NCBI RefSeq assembly: GCF_910592395.1
Contig: NC_088311.1
Coordinates: forward strand, 14,202,501-14,266,500
Source of the DNA: Lineus longissimus
Taxonomy: Eukaryota; Nemertea; Pilidiophora; Heteronemertea; Lineidae
Direction: 5' to 3'
DNA length: 64,000 nt
The translations under genes were made by a program, and so were the position numbers. This document shows, piece after piece, positions 1 through 8,466 of the stretch. A model generated the notes under the pieces. That model was not told where the DNA came from and searched no databases. It saw only the letters and a program-made list of their open reading frames with translations. How positions within the stretch are numbered: the first letter of the stretch is position 1; every line of letters begins with the position of its first letter.

Positions 1-107
1 CCGATATCTTCAATGACTATCAACGTGTGTTTGTACCGAATACGAATTGAACATTCTCAAATTTAAAAAAAAAACAAAAAAAAACGGGTTAGATACTAGT
101 CCCCTTT

Positions 108-142
108 GGGTTTTTTTCAACTCATTCTCAGTGGGTCTTCTC
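108..142 (+). promoter_or_regulatory. Repeated intergenic motif, copy 1 (element A)
   Basis: A T-run followed by CAACTCATTCTCAGT and a GTCTTCT tail lies 130 bp upstream of the first capsid-cassette gene. A close copy lies at 3483-3521 just before the capsid gene. Sharing between two intergenic gaps of the same element suggests a promoter or transcript-end signal, but the function is inferred. The rest of 1-271 shows no gene. Confidence 0.35.
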
Positions 143-271
143 ATCCTCTATTTTGAAACCAAGTACAGAAAACAACAAAAATTATCGTGTGACAACTGTG
201 ATACATTCCTCAGTCTTACATTGATTTCCTTTGAACCGAGAGCGAGACGAGAGAAAAGATAGAGTGGGAAC

Positions 272-687
272 ATGGTCGCGGGAAAAGGGAAAAAAGCTGG
301 TGTGATGAAAACTAGGCGAAAATCAACCCCATGCAATAAACGAAAACCAGCAGCGGTAGAAAATTATCATTATCTACACGCATTGAGTCAAGCAAAGAAA
401 AATAAGAAACTACGTCAATCCCTGATCAGATTAGCTAATTCTGATCAAATCGATGCAATTTTAGAGTGTATTGAAAACATAGAGGGTGCTGTTATTAAAC
501 CTAGTAGAAAAAAACTGAGTAAACTCAAGAGACATCGAAATCTGGTGCGTTCATTAATGCATCCCGACACCAGTTACAGTAAAAAAATGATCTTCTAGAA
601 CAGTCGGGAGGGTTTTTATCAGCACTCATTCCCCTTGCCGTGTCTGCATTAGGTTCTGTGGTGGGTAATATATTTGGTCGAAAATGA
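272..687 (+). CDS. Adenovirus pX-like small basic protein, frame broken at an A7 run
   Basis: The ATG at 272 opens 108 codons of a very basic, helical protein ending at 598. A second frame, open from the stop at 580-582, continues with a glycine-led hydrophobic tail (GGFLSALIPLAVSALG) ending at 685-687. The two frames meet at the A7 run 581-587, so the gene is probably one protein joined by slippage, or broken by one lost A. Basic body plus GG-hydrophobic tail is the layout of the small pX/mu-like DNA-condensing proteins found in adenovirus- and adintovirus-type elements. The stop TGA (685-687) overlaps the next ATG (684). The family call rests on this layout, size and position in a capsid cassette. 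Confidence 0.6.
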
Positions 688-1760
688 AGAAGGAGGATAA
701 AGGATTTCAAGAGAGTGTATTAATTCCCCTAGATATGTACAAGTCTCGATGCGAGCAATCTGATGTGTCCAATCCTGATAAACAGAATTTACCCGGATTT
801 CCATCAGAATCACCAGAAGCTAAAATAAAACTTTTAGATCAAAAGAGATCGCGTGGGAAAGTAAAAATTAATACAATTTACGGTGGTCACGAAATTAAAG
901 TGAATGAACTCCTCGACAAGTTATCGCCTTATGCTCACATCCCTTTCTTAAAAGATATTGTAGTAAAGTATATTAGTAAACGAAGTGATGTTGTAGAGTG
1001 GGATAGAGAAACCTTTGAGATCATTTTAGATGGAGATTTAATACCTAGGACTAACATTCTCCGAATACTTCATTTTTTATTGCAACCCGATTCTCTAGAT
1101 TATATCCCACCTATTGGCACACATATTTTCTATGAAAAACTAATTTCAATTGGTGTGCCGGAAGGTTGGATGGTATTCCGACCCCTTCCAATAAAACCCA
1201 ACACCAAACCAAACGAAATTGAAACCAGTGACGAGGAAGTTTTTAAAACACCTTTAGCACCCATTAGAAAACCAATTTCTTCAGCAAGAGCTCAATTAAC
1301 CCCTGATAGTAGCTCGAGCGATAGTGAGAGGAATACATCATTCACATCACGTGTTAGATCCAAAAAGTTAAAGTCTCGTTTTAAAAAACCACGACCAATA
1401 TCGAGTTCATCTTTAGCTAGTGAAACAAGTGACAATGAGATAAGTAAGATCTGGTCATCGGATGTATCGAGGAGGTCCAAAACGACGTCTCGTTTCCCCA
1501 ATTCTCGATTGAAATCTGTTTTAACCACCGAGACGAGTGACAGTGAGGGGGACGAATTTATTTCACCAAAGAAAAGAAAATCGAGGAGAGATCAATCTCC
1601 TGCTATAAACAAGACCAGTGACAGCAGTAGGAAGGGGAAACTATTATTTGAAAATTCTCCTTTCTCATCATCACAATCATTGATTTCAAGGAAAACTTCA
1701 CCCTCACCCTCTTCATTTTCTCTACCCGCAAAAAGGAAAAGAAAGAAAAAGGTTCGATAA
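684..1760 (+). CDS. Unknown 358-aa protein with acidic Ser-Asp repeats and basic tail
   Basis: The ATG overlaps the stop of the preceding gene. Residues about 50-175 look globular, with an Ile/Leu-rich stretch and a PEGWMVFRPLP segment. From about residue 180 the protein is low-complexity, with at least five spaced motifs of the type ETSD[E/S/N]E (near codons 183, 210, 245, 280 and 310), which resemble CK2 sites, between basic patches. It ends with a KRKRKKKVR-like nuclear-localisation tail. I do not recognise the family. Its place between the pX-like gene and the penton-like gene suggests a virion core or DNA-associated protein (inference). Confidence 0.6.
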   Translation: MKKEDKGFQESVLIPLDMYKSRCEQSDVSNPDKQNLPGFPSESPEAKIKLLDQKRSRGKVKINTIYGGHEIKVNELLDKLSPYAHIPFLKDIVVKYISKRSDVVEWDRETFEIILDGDLIPRTNILRILHFLLQPDSLDYIPPIGTHIFYEKLISIGVPEGWMVFRPLPIKPNTKPNEIETSDEEVFKTPLAPIRKPISSARAQLTPDSSSSDSERNTSFTSRVRSKKLKSRFKKPRPISSSSLASETSDNEISKIWSSDVSRRSKTTSRFPNSRLKSVLTTETSDSEGDEFISPKKRKSRRDQSPAINKTSDSSRKGKLLFENSPFSSSQSLISRKTSPSPSSFSLPAKRKRKKKVR

Positions 1761-1950
1761 AACGAAAAACACATTTGTCTTTGTCCCCTGTCGCTTGGCA
1801 CACGCGAAGACAAGCTAAATCTGATTTGGACAAGAAAAAAGAGTGGAAACAATTATCAATTAAAAGCAAACGCAAAAACTAGATGTGAATGAAAGACAAT
1901 GATGTTCTTTTCAACACTGGGTTGGATTGGGAACAAGCAGGACAGTAAAA

Positions 1951-2865
1951 ATGGTGGAACACCTCCATGATTTCGTCATGGTTTTACCAAGTAATGTAAA
2001 ACCTATTTCCAATTCTGTACTTAACAAAACTAGTCATTTTATTACCCCACTTACCAAACCACTTGAATTAGATCCTAATGAATGGTTGGTTGGAATCGAT
2101 GAAATAAGCTATCCGTATTCGTGGAATCAGGAGGTTTCTGTCAGCAAATGCGAATATCAGATAGGTGTGGCTGACTTGGATCATCCGGAAATCCCTGCGA
2201 CTCTACTCGACGCCTGTCACGTGGGAGAGGAAAGGAAAACCTATGGTACAATTCAAGAATTGATAACAGCTTTGAATAGTATTAAACCCATCCATAAAAA
2301 GAAAGAATTTCAGGAAAACCCTCTTCAGTGGAAAGGAAAATTTGTACTGGGCAAAAAAGGACATGTTTCGGTTAGACTTTATCCTGGTGAAGCTATATAC
2401 ATGAACGAATATCTTAGTACAGTATTAGGTTTTGAAAAAAACAAATATTTCCACACAGATGGTGAAGAATTGCACCGAGATAGAGATGGGATTCATAAAA
2501 AAGATGATGACAAGTTACTTCACTTAGTTAATGAGGAAGTATTTTTTACCATCAAGGCTGAAGACAAACCCGATATGCGAAGTACAACGTATAATTTATT
2601 TGTTTATTCAAATCTGGTGAAGGAGAGTTTGGTAGGTGGGAGGATGGTTAAACTCCTTAGGACGGTTCCTGTAGATCCAAACCTAGTGGATAGATATATT
2701 TCTAAATCATTTGAAAGAATAAGATACCTACCATTGGCGCTCCCTTTCTTTCAGAATATTGAAATTTTAATCAGCGATAGTATAGGGGAACCAATTAAAT
2801 TTGAGTACGGGAAGGTAATCGTCACCCTTTCATTCAAACGAATTGGTAGACTAGAACCAAAATGA
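1951..2865 (+). CDS. Penton/minor-capsid candidate, about 304 aa
   Basis: The first ATG in the open frame is at 1951 (MVEHLHDF). The protein begins with a hydrophobic strand and carries WLVGIDEISYPYSWN, a motif typical of a widespread animal virus-like protein family that accompanies adenovirus-type capsid genes. The sequence is beta-strand rich with no transmembrane segment, fitting a jelly-roll minor capsid or penton-like protein; this role is inferred from position. A degraded relative lies at 20090-20940 on the other strand and shares the GKF..G....L..GEAI......LGF and YNLF.YS blocks. The gene is intact. Confidence 0.55.
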   Translation: MVEHLHDFVMVLPSNVKPISNSVLNKTSHFITPLTKPLELDPNEWLVGIDEISYPYSWNQEVSVSKCEYQIGVADLDHPEIPATLLDACHVGEERKTYGTIQELITALNSIKPIHKKKEFQENPLQWKGKFVLGKKGHVSVRLYPGEAIYMNEYLSTVLGFEKNKYFHTDGEELHRDRDGIHKKDDDKLLHLVNEEVFFTIKAEDKPDMRSTTYNLFVYSNLVKESLVGGRMVKLLRTVPVDPNLVDRYISKSFERIRYLPLALPFFQNIEILISDSIGEPIKFEYGKVIVTLSFKRIGRLEPK

Positions 2866-2983
2866 AAAAAAAAGTACACACGTATTCAGAATTATTCACT
2901 TAACCATGAAAAGATTGTGTGACATATCTTGTAAGAGACTAGTAATATTCGGTCTTGGTCTTCTTTTGAGTTGAACAAAAAAC

Positions 2984-3454
2984 ATGACTCGAAGAAGAAC
3001 ACCTTTTATTCCTGATTACGAGGCATATCGTCAACATTATGGCGGGGGTGGTGGTACAATACCCGTGTTCGCGGGTGAATTGTATCAAGAGGGTTATGGG
3101 CTAGCTAATTTGGTGGGTAATTTATTCAAAAAGGTGATTCCTATTTTTAAACGTGTTCTTCCAATTGTGAAACGAGCTGGTAAAGCGGCTGGAAGGATAA
3201 TTGTAGATAAAGGTAGTGCAGTTGTTGGGGATGTTCTTTCGGGCAAAAGGGATTTTAAAAAAGCAATGAAATCAAGAGCCACAGAAAGTTTAAGTGACAT
3301 AGTAAACATGGCCAAGAATGAAGCAGTTGGTCATTTGTTCACTGCGCCTGCGCGTGCACCGACCAAAAAGAAACGTAAACGTGACCCAAATGGTCGCACG
3401 AGTAAAGTTCGTAAAAAGATTAATAGAAACGAGGGGAAGGTATTTGGGTACTAA
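2984..3454 (+). CDS. Adenovirus pVI-like protein, 156 aa
   Basis: The ATG at 2984 gives a protein with a Gly-rich N-terminus, a YQEGYGLANLVGNLFKK amphipathic segment, a helix with the spaced pattern PI.KR..K.AGR, a DVLSGKRDFKKA motif and a very basic C-terminus (KKKRKRD). This pattern is shared by pVI-like membrane-lytic or core proteins of Polinton/adintovirus-type elements. The likely role is virion-internal, membrane or DNA binding. It sits between the penton-like and capsid genes, as expected for a capsid block. No breaks are seen. Confidence 0.6.
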   Translation: MTRRRTPFIPDYEAYRQHYGGGGGTIPVFAGELYQEGYGLANLVGNLFKKVIPIFKRVLPIVKRAGKAAGRIIVDKGSAVVGDVLSGKRDFKKAMKSRATESLSDIVNMAKNEAVGHLFTAPARAPTKKKRKRDPNGRTSKVRKKINRNEGKVFGY

Positions 3455-3482
3455 AATCGGAAATCATGCTGTGACAGGGTAT

Positions 3483-3521
3483 GGGTTTTTTTTTCTCCAA
3501 CTCATTATCAGTAACTCTTCT
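3483..3521 (+). promoter_or_regulatory. Repeated intergenic motif, copy 2 (element A)
   Basis: A T-run, CAACTCATTATCAGT and CTCTTCT lie 50 bp before the capsid ATG at 3571. This matches 108-142 over about 35 bases with few changes. The TACTATAAATATTAA stretch just downstream could serve as a TATA-like element. Function is inferred. Confidence 0.35.
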
Positions 3522-3570
3522 TTTTTTTTTGGTCAAAAGTAAATGTTACTTACTATAAATATTAATTGCG

Positions 3571-4863
3571 ATGTCGTGGTTCCTTGATGCCGGTAGTGCG
3601 GATGCATCAACCAGTAATTTGGAATTATTTCAACTTCCACCAACACAAACAGCATTAGCGTCCAATAAATTTGAAGCGTTCAACCCCTTAACATCTCTAG
3701 AACATGGTGGACCTCTAGAGTATAAAATTCACGTCGGCGATGAGTATTACGTCGATCCTAGGCACGTTTATTTGTACATGCAAGCAAAAATCGTGCAAAA
3801 TAATGGTGATTTATTAGTAGATGATGAAGAATATAAAGTTAACGTCCCCGATCCTGACAATCCGGGTGAAACAAAAGAAGAAACCAGAAACCGAGTTCCA
3901 GATAAGTCTGTTGTGTTTCCGGTCAACAACTTGATAGGAAGTTGTTTTAAACAGGTGGAAGTTTTTTTGAATAACAAACAGGTTGGTTCCTCGGATTCTT
4001 TGTACCACTACAGACATTATCTTGAATGTTTGTTATCCTATTCGTCCGCACGTTACAAATGGACGCGCTACAGTAAATCGGTGGAGACAATGGGTAAAAT
4101 TCACTCTGAATTGTTTGAACAGGACAAATTACTTTTGAATAAGATGTCACTCTCGATTAAAATGCATATAAATGATCCTAGTGTCTTTCTGATGGCAAAA
4201 GGTGTTACCAACCAATACAAACTACTCATCGAAAAAGCTGTTCTCTATGTTAATGTAAAAAAGGTTAGTAGTAACGTTAGACTCAGTCATGAGGAACGTT
4301 TGCTGAAATCAAATGCAAAGTACCCAATGAGAAAAGTTAACATGCGTTTTTTCTCTCGTGGGGCTAACAGAGCAGACTTATCTGAACCGAATCTTGTTAA
4401 TGGGGAACTACCTAGTAAAATAGTGATAGGTTTGGTTAGGACTGATGCTTTCAACGGAAATCTAGGCTTGAATCCGTTCAACTTCGAAAATTTCAACGTC
4501 TCACAAATAGGATTGCGCAGAAATGGTCAAAGCATACCTTATGAACCATTACAGTTCGACTTTGAAGAAGATAACTATTTCATGGGTTATTTCAGCATGA
4601 TGTTTGGGACAAATCTTTGGTCATCTAACATTAGCAATGGAATATCTATGGAATCCTATAAGAATGGCTTTACACTATACGGTTTCAATTTAACACCAGA
4701 TGATTCTTCAGGATTGAATTGGAATCTCGTGGAATCTGGTAATATAAGTCTCGATATCAGGTTGAAAAGACCCTCAGACCACAGTATCACCATTATGGCC
4801 TATCTTGAATCTGATGCGGTAATGGAAATTGAAAGTTCACGTAATATAATATACGATGAATAG
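3571..4863 (+). CDS. Major capsid protein candidate (F54H12.2-like), 430 aa
   Basis: The ATG at 3571 opens an uninterrupted 430-codon frame. The protein starts MSWF and carries an LPPTQTA segment near residue 25, FPVNNLIGSCFKQVEVFLNN near residues 115-135, SLYHYRHYLECLLSY soon after, a NPFNFENFN block near 295-305 and a WNLVESGNISLDIR block near the C-terminus. These mark the large animal family annotated as F54H12.2-like, found in Polinton/adintovirus-like elements and taken here as the double-jelly-roll major capsid protein (family knowledge plus inference). Its stop overlaps the ATG of the protease gene. It is intact, unlike most genes of elements B and C. Confidence 0.7.
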   Translation: MSWFLDAGSADASTSNLELFQLPPTQTALASNKFEAFNPLTSLEHGGPLEYKIHVGDEYYVDPRHVYLYMQAKIVQNNGDLLVDDEEYKVNVPDPDNPGETKEETRNRVPDKSVVFPVNNLIGSCFKQVEVFLNNKQVGSSDSLYHYRHYLECLLSYSSARYKWTRYSKSVETMGKIHSELFEQDKLLLNKMSLSIKMHINDPSVFLMAKGVTNQYKLLIEKAVLYVNVKKVSSNVRLSHEERLLKSNAKYPMRKVNMRFFSRGANRADLSEPNLVNGELPSKIVIGLVRTDAFNGNLGLNPFNFENFNVSQIGLRRNGQSIPYEPLQFDFEEDNYFMGYFSMMFGTNLWSSNISNGISMESYKNGFTLYGFNLTPDDSSGLNWNLVESGNISLDIRLKRPSDHSITIMAYLESDAVMEIESSRNIIYDE

Positions 4864-6422
4864 CGGACTCATTAGATTTCTCTTATCAAATCACCCGAAC
4901 ACGAAACATGTATTTGGAGGGGTGTTTCCATCGGACAGATTTGTCAAAATTGTAAAAAACCCAATATTTGTCGAAAGCCACAAAAGACCTTGTTGTTTTG
5001 TCGTCAATACTCTTTCCTGTACTCTTTGGTATTTACATAGATGAGCTAGTGGCGAATTTAAAGAAGGCTGGTTTTGGGTGCCATGTTGGTAACCTCTTTT
5101 GTGGCGTCTTTGCCTTCGCAGACGACCTAATCATGCTTGCACCCTCATTACGTGGGTTGAAGAAAATGTTGAGTACAGCAAGTTGTTTTTCAATTGACTT
5201 TAATATTTCGTTCAATGCATCAAAAAGTAGATTTTTAGTTTTTGGGTTAGATGATCCACCAAGGGCATTGTTTTTTGAGGGCACACAGATACTCATATCT
5301 ATGGAGGAAGAACACCTCGGTATTATTTTGGGTCCTCGTGTTGATCGGAGAAGAGTAGAGCTTTTAATAAATGACTTGTACAAAAGAACTAACATGTTAA
5401 TGGCACAGTTCAGATTTGCCCATGCGCATGTAAGGTACGCACTTTTCAAAAGTTTTTGTATGTCTTTATATGGTTCCCAGCTTCTGGGCTTGTCTAAGCC
5501 TTATATGGAGGAATTGTTTGTTGCGTGGCGGAAGTGTCTGCGACGGGTTTTAAATCTACCATACAGGACTCACAATGATTTACTGCCGTGCATTGTTCAC
5601 GACTTTTGTATTGAAATTGAATTAGAAAAACGGTTGATGAATTTTATGGGTGGTATGTCTTCATCTAAGAATGTATTTGTCAGCTTGTGTTTTAAACTTG
5701 TGTGTCAGGGGAGTGAATCTTCACTGGGGAGAAGTGTCAACATGTTGTATGCAAAATATGGTTTAGATAGGAACAATGTGGACAGCTGGGGAGATATGTT
5801 GAGGGTTTTTTATATAGTGAATGATAAGAACGGGCAAAATAGGTTAGCGGAACAGATTAGCGAATTGATGGTCATGCGAGACGTAGGGGATGCGGCGTTT
5901 AATCATAGGGAATTAACAGAAATGATTGATTTTCTGTGCACTAGTTAAATTCTTTGAACCTTGATTTTTCACGGATATGTAAATAGATCGTTGTAAACAA
6001 GCACCTAGCACCCAGCACAAATCTGTAAATGCACCACATGTGTCAGAACTATTTCTCGACGAATAAACACACACATATATAATACAGATCCAAGCTATCG
6101 CCGGGGTGGACCTCTATTGTATTTTGATTCATTTGGTCTTAACCCAACTGCTGTGTCTAATTTCACTGATATCATCGATGAAAAAGGATGCGCTTTTAAT
6201 CCAAACATTATCCAACATCCCTTAACAACAGTATGTGGACAGCACGCAATTCACTTTATCATTATGAAATGTAGAGGTTATAGTATGTTATATATAATAG
6301 ATTTATTTGATTTAGATAGTCTCATAGAAAATGATATTTATGTAAATGATTTTTTCCAAAATGAGTTTGGTATTTCACGCCCCATTGTAAATGTTGATTT
6401 TATTGTAAAACAAATTAAATGA
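4856..6422 (+). pseudogene. Adenain-like cysteine protease split by a LINE fragment
   Basis: The ATG at 4856 overlaps the capsid stop (ATGAATAG). The N-terminal part carries the GVFPSDRF motif expected at the start of adenovirus-type proteases. The frame is lost near 4965. The C-terminal part resumes near 6081 with NTDPS, then YFDSFGL (catalytic acidic region), a conserved Gln-His-Pro patch and VCGQHA containing the candidate nucleophile Cys. Between the halves is a retrotransposon reverse-transcriptase fragment. The His-Trp motif expected between NTDPS and YFDSFG is not visible, so a catalytic residue also appears lost. In related viruses the enzyme matures capsid proteins; this copy cannot. 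Confidence 0.65.
4965..6080 (+). mobile_element. 5'-truncated non-LTR retrotransposon (RT fragment)
   Basis: The frame 4968-5948 encodes the palm and thumb part of a LINE reverse transcriptase: PVLFGIYIDELV, then CGVFAFADDLIMLAP with the F/YADD box, then FNASKSRFLVFG. The upstream RT motifs and endonuclease are absent, as expected for a 5'-truncated target-primed insertion. The 3' end is AT-rich with an AATAAA-like signal at 6062. It lies inside the protease gene. The exact edges and target duplication are not resolved; I estimate +/-20 bp. Confidence 0.6.
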
Positions 6423-6480
6423 TTATCAAGAAATGTTAGTGTGAAGAGTAAGGTTCAAATGATAAAGCCACCGCTCTGAA

Positions 6481-6996
6481 ATGGAGTCAATAAAAGAAGA
6501 AACGAGTGAAAAAGAGAACCGAGAAAATGATGAGACCTTTAGATTGACAAACGAAGAGCTGGGAACGATTACTGAAGGATCGGTTTTGAGGGGAAAACGT
6601 TTTACTTTGAGTAAAAAGAGCAAACCATTAGCATATGGTTTTGTAAGTGTTCTTGTTTTTGCATCGGTTGTTATAAACATCTATTTTAGTGTAGAGGCCA
6701 AGTGTAACACATATGTACACCAATCTTTCCAAGTTGATCCAATCTCTGTGGAAAAACCTCTAAATTTGAATAGAACAAAATGTTTTCCTCATCCATATTA
6801 TCTTGGTGGAAATATTTGGTTAAATATTTGCCCATCACCTGGTGGGAACAAGGAAAATGTAGTTGAGATAAGATATTTTTTGTCAGGAAAAGCAACTGCG
6901 AAAGGAATTCAATTGACTTTAGATCAGTGGGAATATATGGCGAAACATGTAAAAGAAATTAGTAATATTTCTCATTTATGGACTCATGAAGATTAA
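6481..6996 (+). CDS. Membrane protein with PC4-like C-terminal domain, 171 aa
   Basis: The ATG is at 6481. Residues 1-50 are polar and charged, about 52-71 form one hydrophobic helix (YGFVSVLVFASVVINIYFSV), and the C-terminal half has LGGNIWLNICP, VVEIRYF and KGIQLTLDQWEYMAKHV. The last block fits the ssDNA-binding PC4/p15 pattern (IR.F...G......KGI.LT..QW..L). PC4-like proteins occur in these virus-like elements, but a membrane anchor in front of one is unusual. It could tether DNA to a membrane, or the PC4 resemblance could be only structural. The gene is intact and follows the protease. Confidence 0.5.
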   Translation: MESIKEETSEKENRENDETFRLTNEELGTITEGSVLRGKRFTLSKKSKPLAYGFVSVLVFASVVINIYFSVEAKCNTYVHQSFQVDPISVEKPLNLNRTKCFPHPYYLGGNIWLNICPSPGGNKENVVEIRYFLSGKATAKGIQLTLDQWEYMAKHVKEISNISHLWTHED

Positions 6997-7207
6997 ACTT
7001 TCATCGGACAATGTTAGAACAGGAATACCATGACAACAGGATTCAAGATATGTAGTACGAGTTGTCGACCAAGGGGGAGACGAATAAGGATCAGAGCTAT
7101 GATATCATGATGTGATATGATCTGATGATAGGATTTTACTCTAAGACCGCTTATCCATCGGGGAAGTTTATACCGTCTGAGGAGACTATGTCATAATAAA
7201 GCGAAAT

Positions 7208-7915
7208 ATGACAACGAGCGAGAAAAAACATTTCGTGCCGACCAACATTAAACCTACAATAGGTTATTTACAATGTTTCCTCAGCACTAATCAAGCTTTC
7301 TGTGATACAGAAGATGGTTGTCGACCCGTTGGAGTTATGATTTATGGAAGTCATTCATTTGAAATGTTGGACAAAGAAGAACTGAAGGAAATAAGGGAAA
7401 ACCAGTACGTGTGCGCACGGGATCGAATTCTTCACATACTCAGTTTGACAGCGTCAGAGGATTACATTTCAAATGAAATTGCTATAAGTGATCTAACGAA
7501 AATTGTTTCCTCCTGGGCAAAGGTTGAATGTCGTACTTTGGATGAAACTATTGACTTTCTCAACAGGGTGCATATGGTTAGTTTGCACACGGAAAAAATT
7601 GAGGAGTTGATAAAAATATTGCCACCTAATAATGACAAGATACCAAATCACTTTTACCAAACTCTTTTTCATGCTGTTGTGCGTCGGGCAAGTTTTTATG
7701 AAAAGGAATTATGTATGGGTGTGGTTGTTGTACCATGGGATATAAAATTTGATGACAACCAAACCGAAGAAAGCTCTATGGACAGATGTGTTTGGAAAAT
7801 AGAGAGAGAAAGACCTGTAATATTCTGTAAAATCCTGGGCTCTTTTAAAATGTTGCTAACATCAAGAATGGCAGCTCTTTTAGGTGAGAAACAAGTGCAT
7901 GTGTTTGAGAAATAG
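7208..7915 (+). CDS. Unknown 235-aa protein, last gene of element A
   Basis: The ATG is at 7208 after a 211-bp gap from the previous stop. The protein is soluble-looking and mixed alpha/beta, with Cys residues near positions 24, 32 and 38 and a CMGVVVVPWDIKFDD strand near residue 170. I do not recognise a family. It is uninterrupted, in the same direction as the capsid cassette, and followed by a T-rich run (7928-7937) and low-complexity DNA, so it probably closes the cassette. Confidence 0.45.
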   Translation: MTTSEKKHFVPTNIKPTIGYLQCFLSTNQAFCDTEDGCRPVGVMIYGSHSFEMLDKEELKEIRENQYVCARDRILHILSLTASEDYISNEIAISDLTKIVSSWAKVECRTLDETIDFLNRVHMVSLHTEKIEELIKILPPNNDKIPNHFYQTLFHAVVRRASFYEKELCMGVVVVPWDIKFDDNQTEESSMDRCVWKIERERPVIFCKILGSFKMLLTSRMAALLGEKQVHVFEK

Positions 7916-8395
7916 AAAAGTTAGGGTGTTTTTTTTTCATGGTTAAGGGATTATAATTGTAGCCGAAGAATTTTTGTTCTTATTAGAAATAGAAGGTAGA
8001 CATTGTAGTGTTAGATTATATATTAATAAAATGATAAAGATAAAAGGAGATCAGACGAGGCCTCCAAATTTGTTATGAGTTGTGGTCGCAGATAATTTTA
8101 AGAAATGTGACACATCTTCATGATTGGCTTGGTAGGTTCTTAATACGACGAGATCTACTTTTTATCGTGGGTTAATTGGAGGTAAACTTGTATTAGTCCC
8201 TAATTAGGGTTTGAACTAGGTGATATTAATAAAAAGAATTGAAACCCTACATGGGGGTCCTTAGTTAAGTACAGGGTCTAGGTCTTTAGGGGATATAGAT
8301 ATTTAGGGGGACGCACGGGTAAAAAAGTACGCGATCTAGAAATAATCTAGATCTAAAAAGTGTAGTGTCTAGGGATAAAAGGGCTTAAGACCTAG
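7916..8395. other. Non-coding junction between elements A and B
   Basis: About 480 bp without a convincing gene. It is rich in CTAG and AGGTCTAGG-type words (for example 8270-8395). It ends at the inverted repeat 8396-8466 that starts element B. Confidence 0.4.
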
Positions 8396-8466
8396 AAATG
8401 CACTTACAAGGCCTAGTATATCACTTACAAGCTTTAGTATATATTACTGGCCTTGTAAGTGCATTT
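8396..8466. repeat. 18-bp perfect inverted repeat at polymerase end of element B
   Basis: AAATGCACTTACAAGGCC at 8396-8413 is the exact reverse complement of 8449-8466, with a 35-bp spacer. The right arm overlaps the 3' end of the polymerase frame. It may be an element terminus hairpin or a transcription-end structure. Confidence 0.7.

Noticed and set aside
1592-1875. Overlapping minus-strand open frames
   Set aside because: They mirror the Ser/Lys-rich coding strand of 684-1760 and show no family features.
5033-5449. 138-codon minus-strand frame
   Set aside because: It is the complement of the LINE reverse-transcriptase frame.
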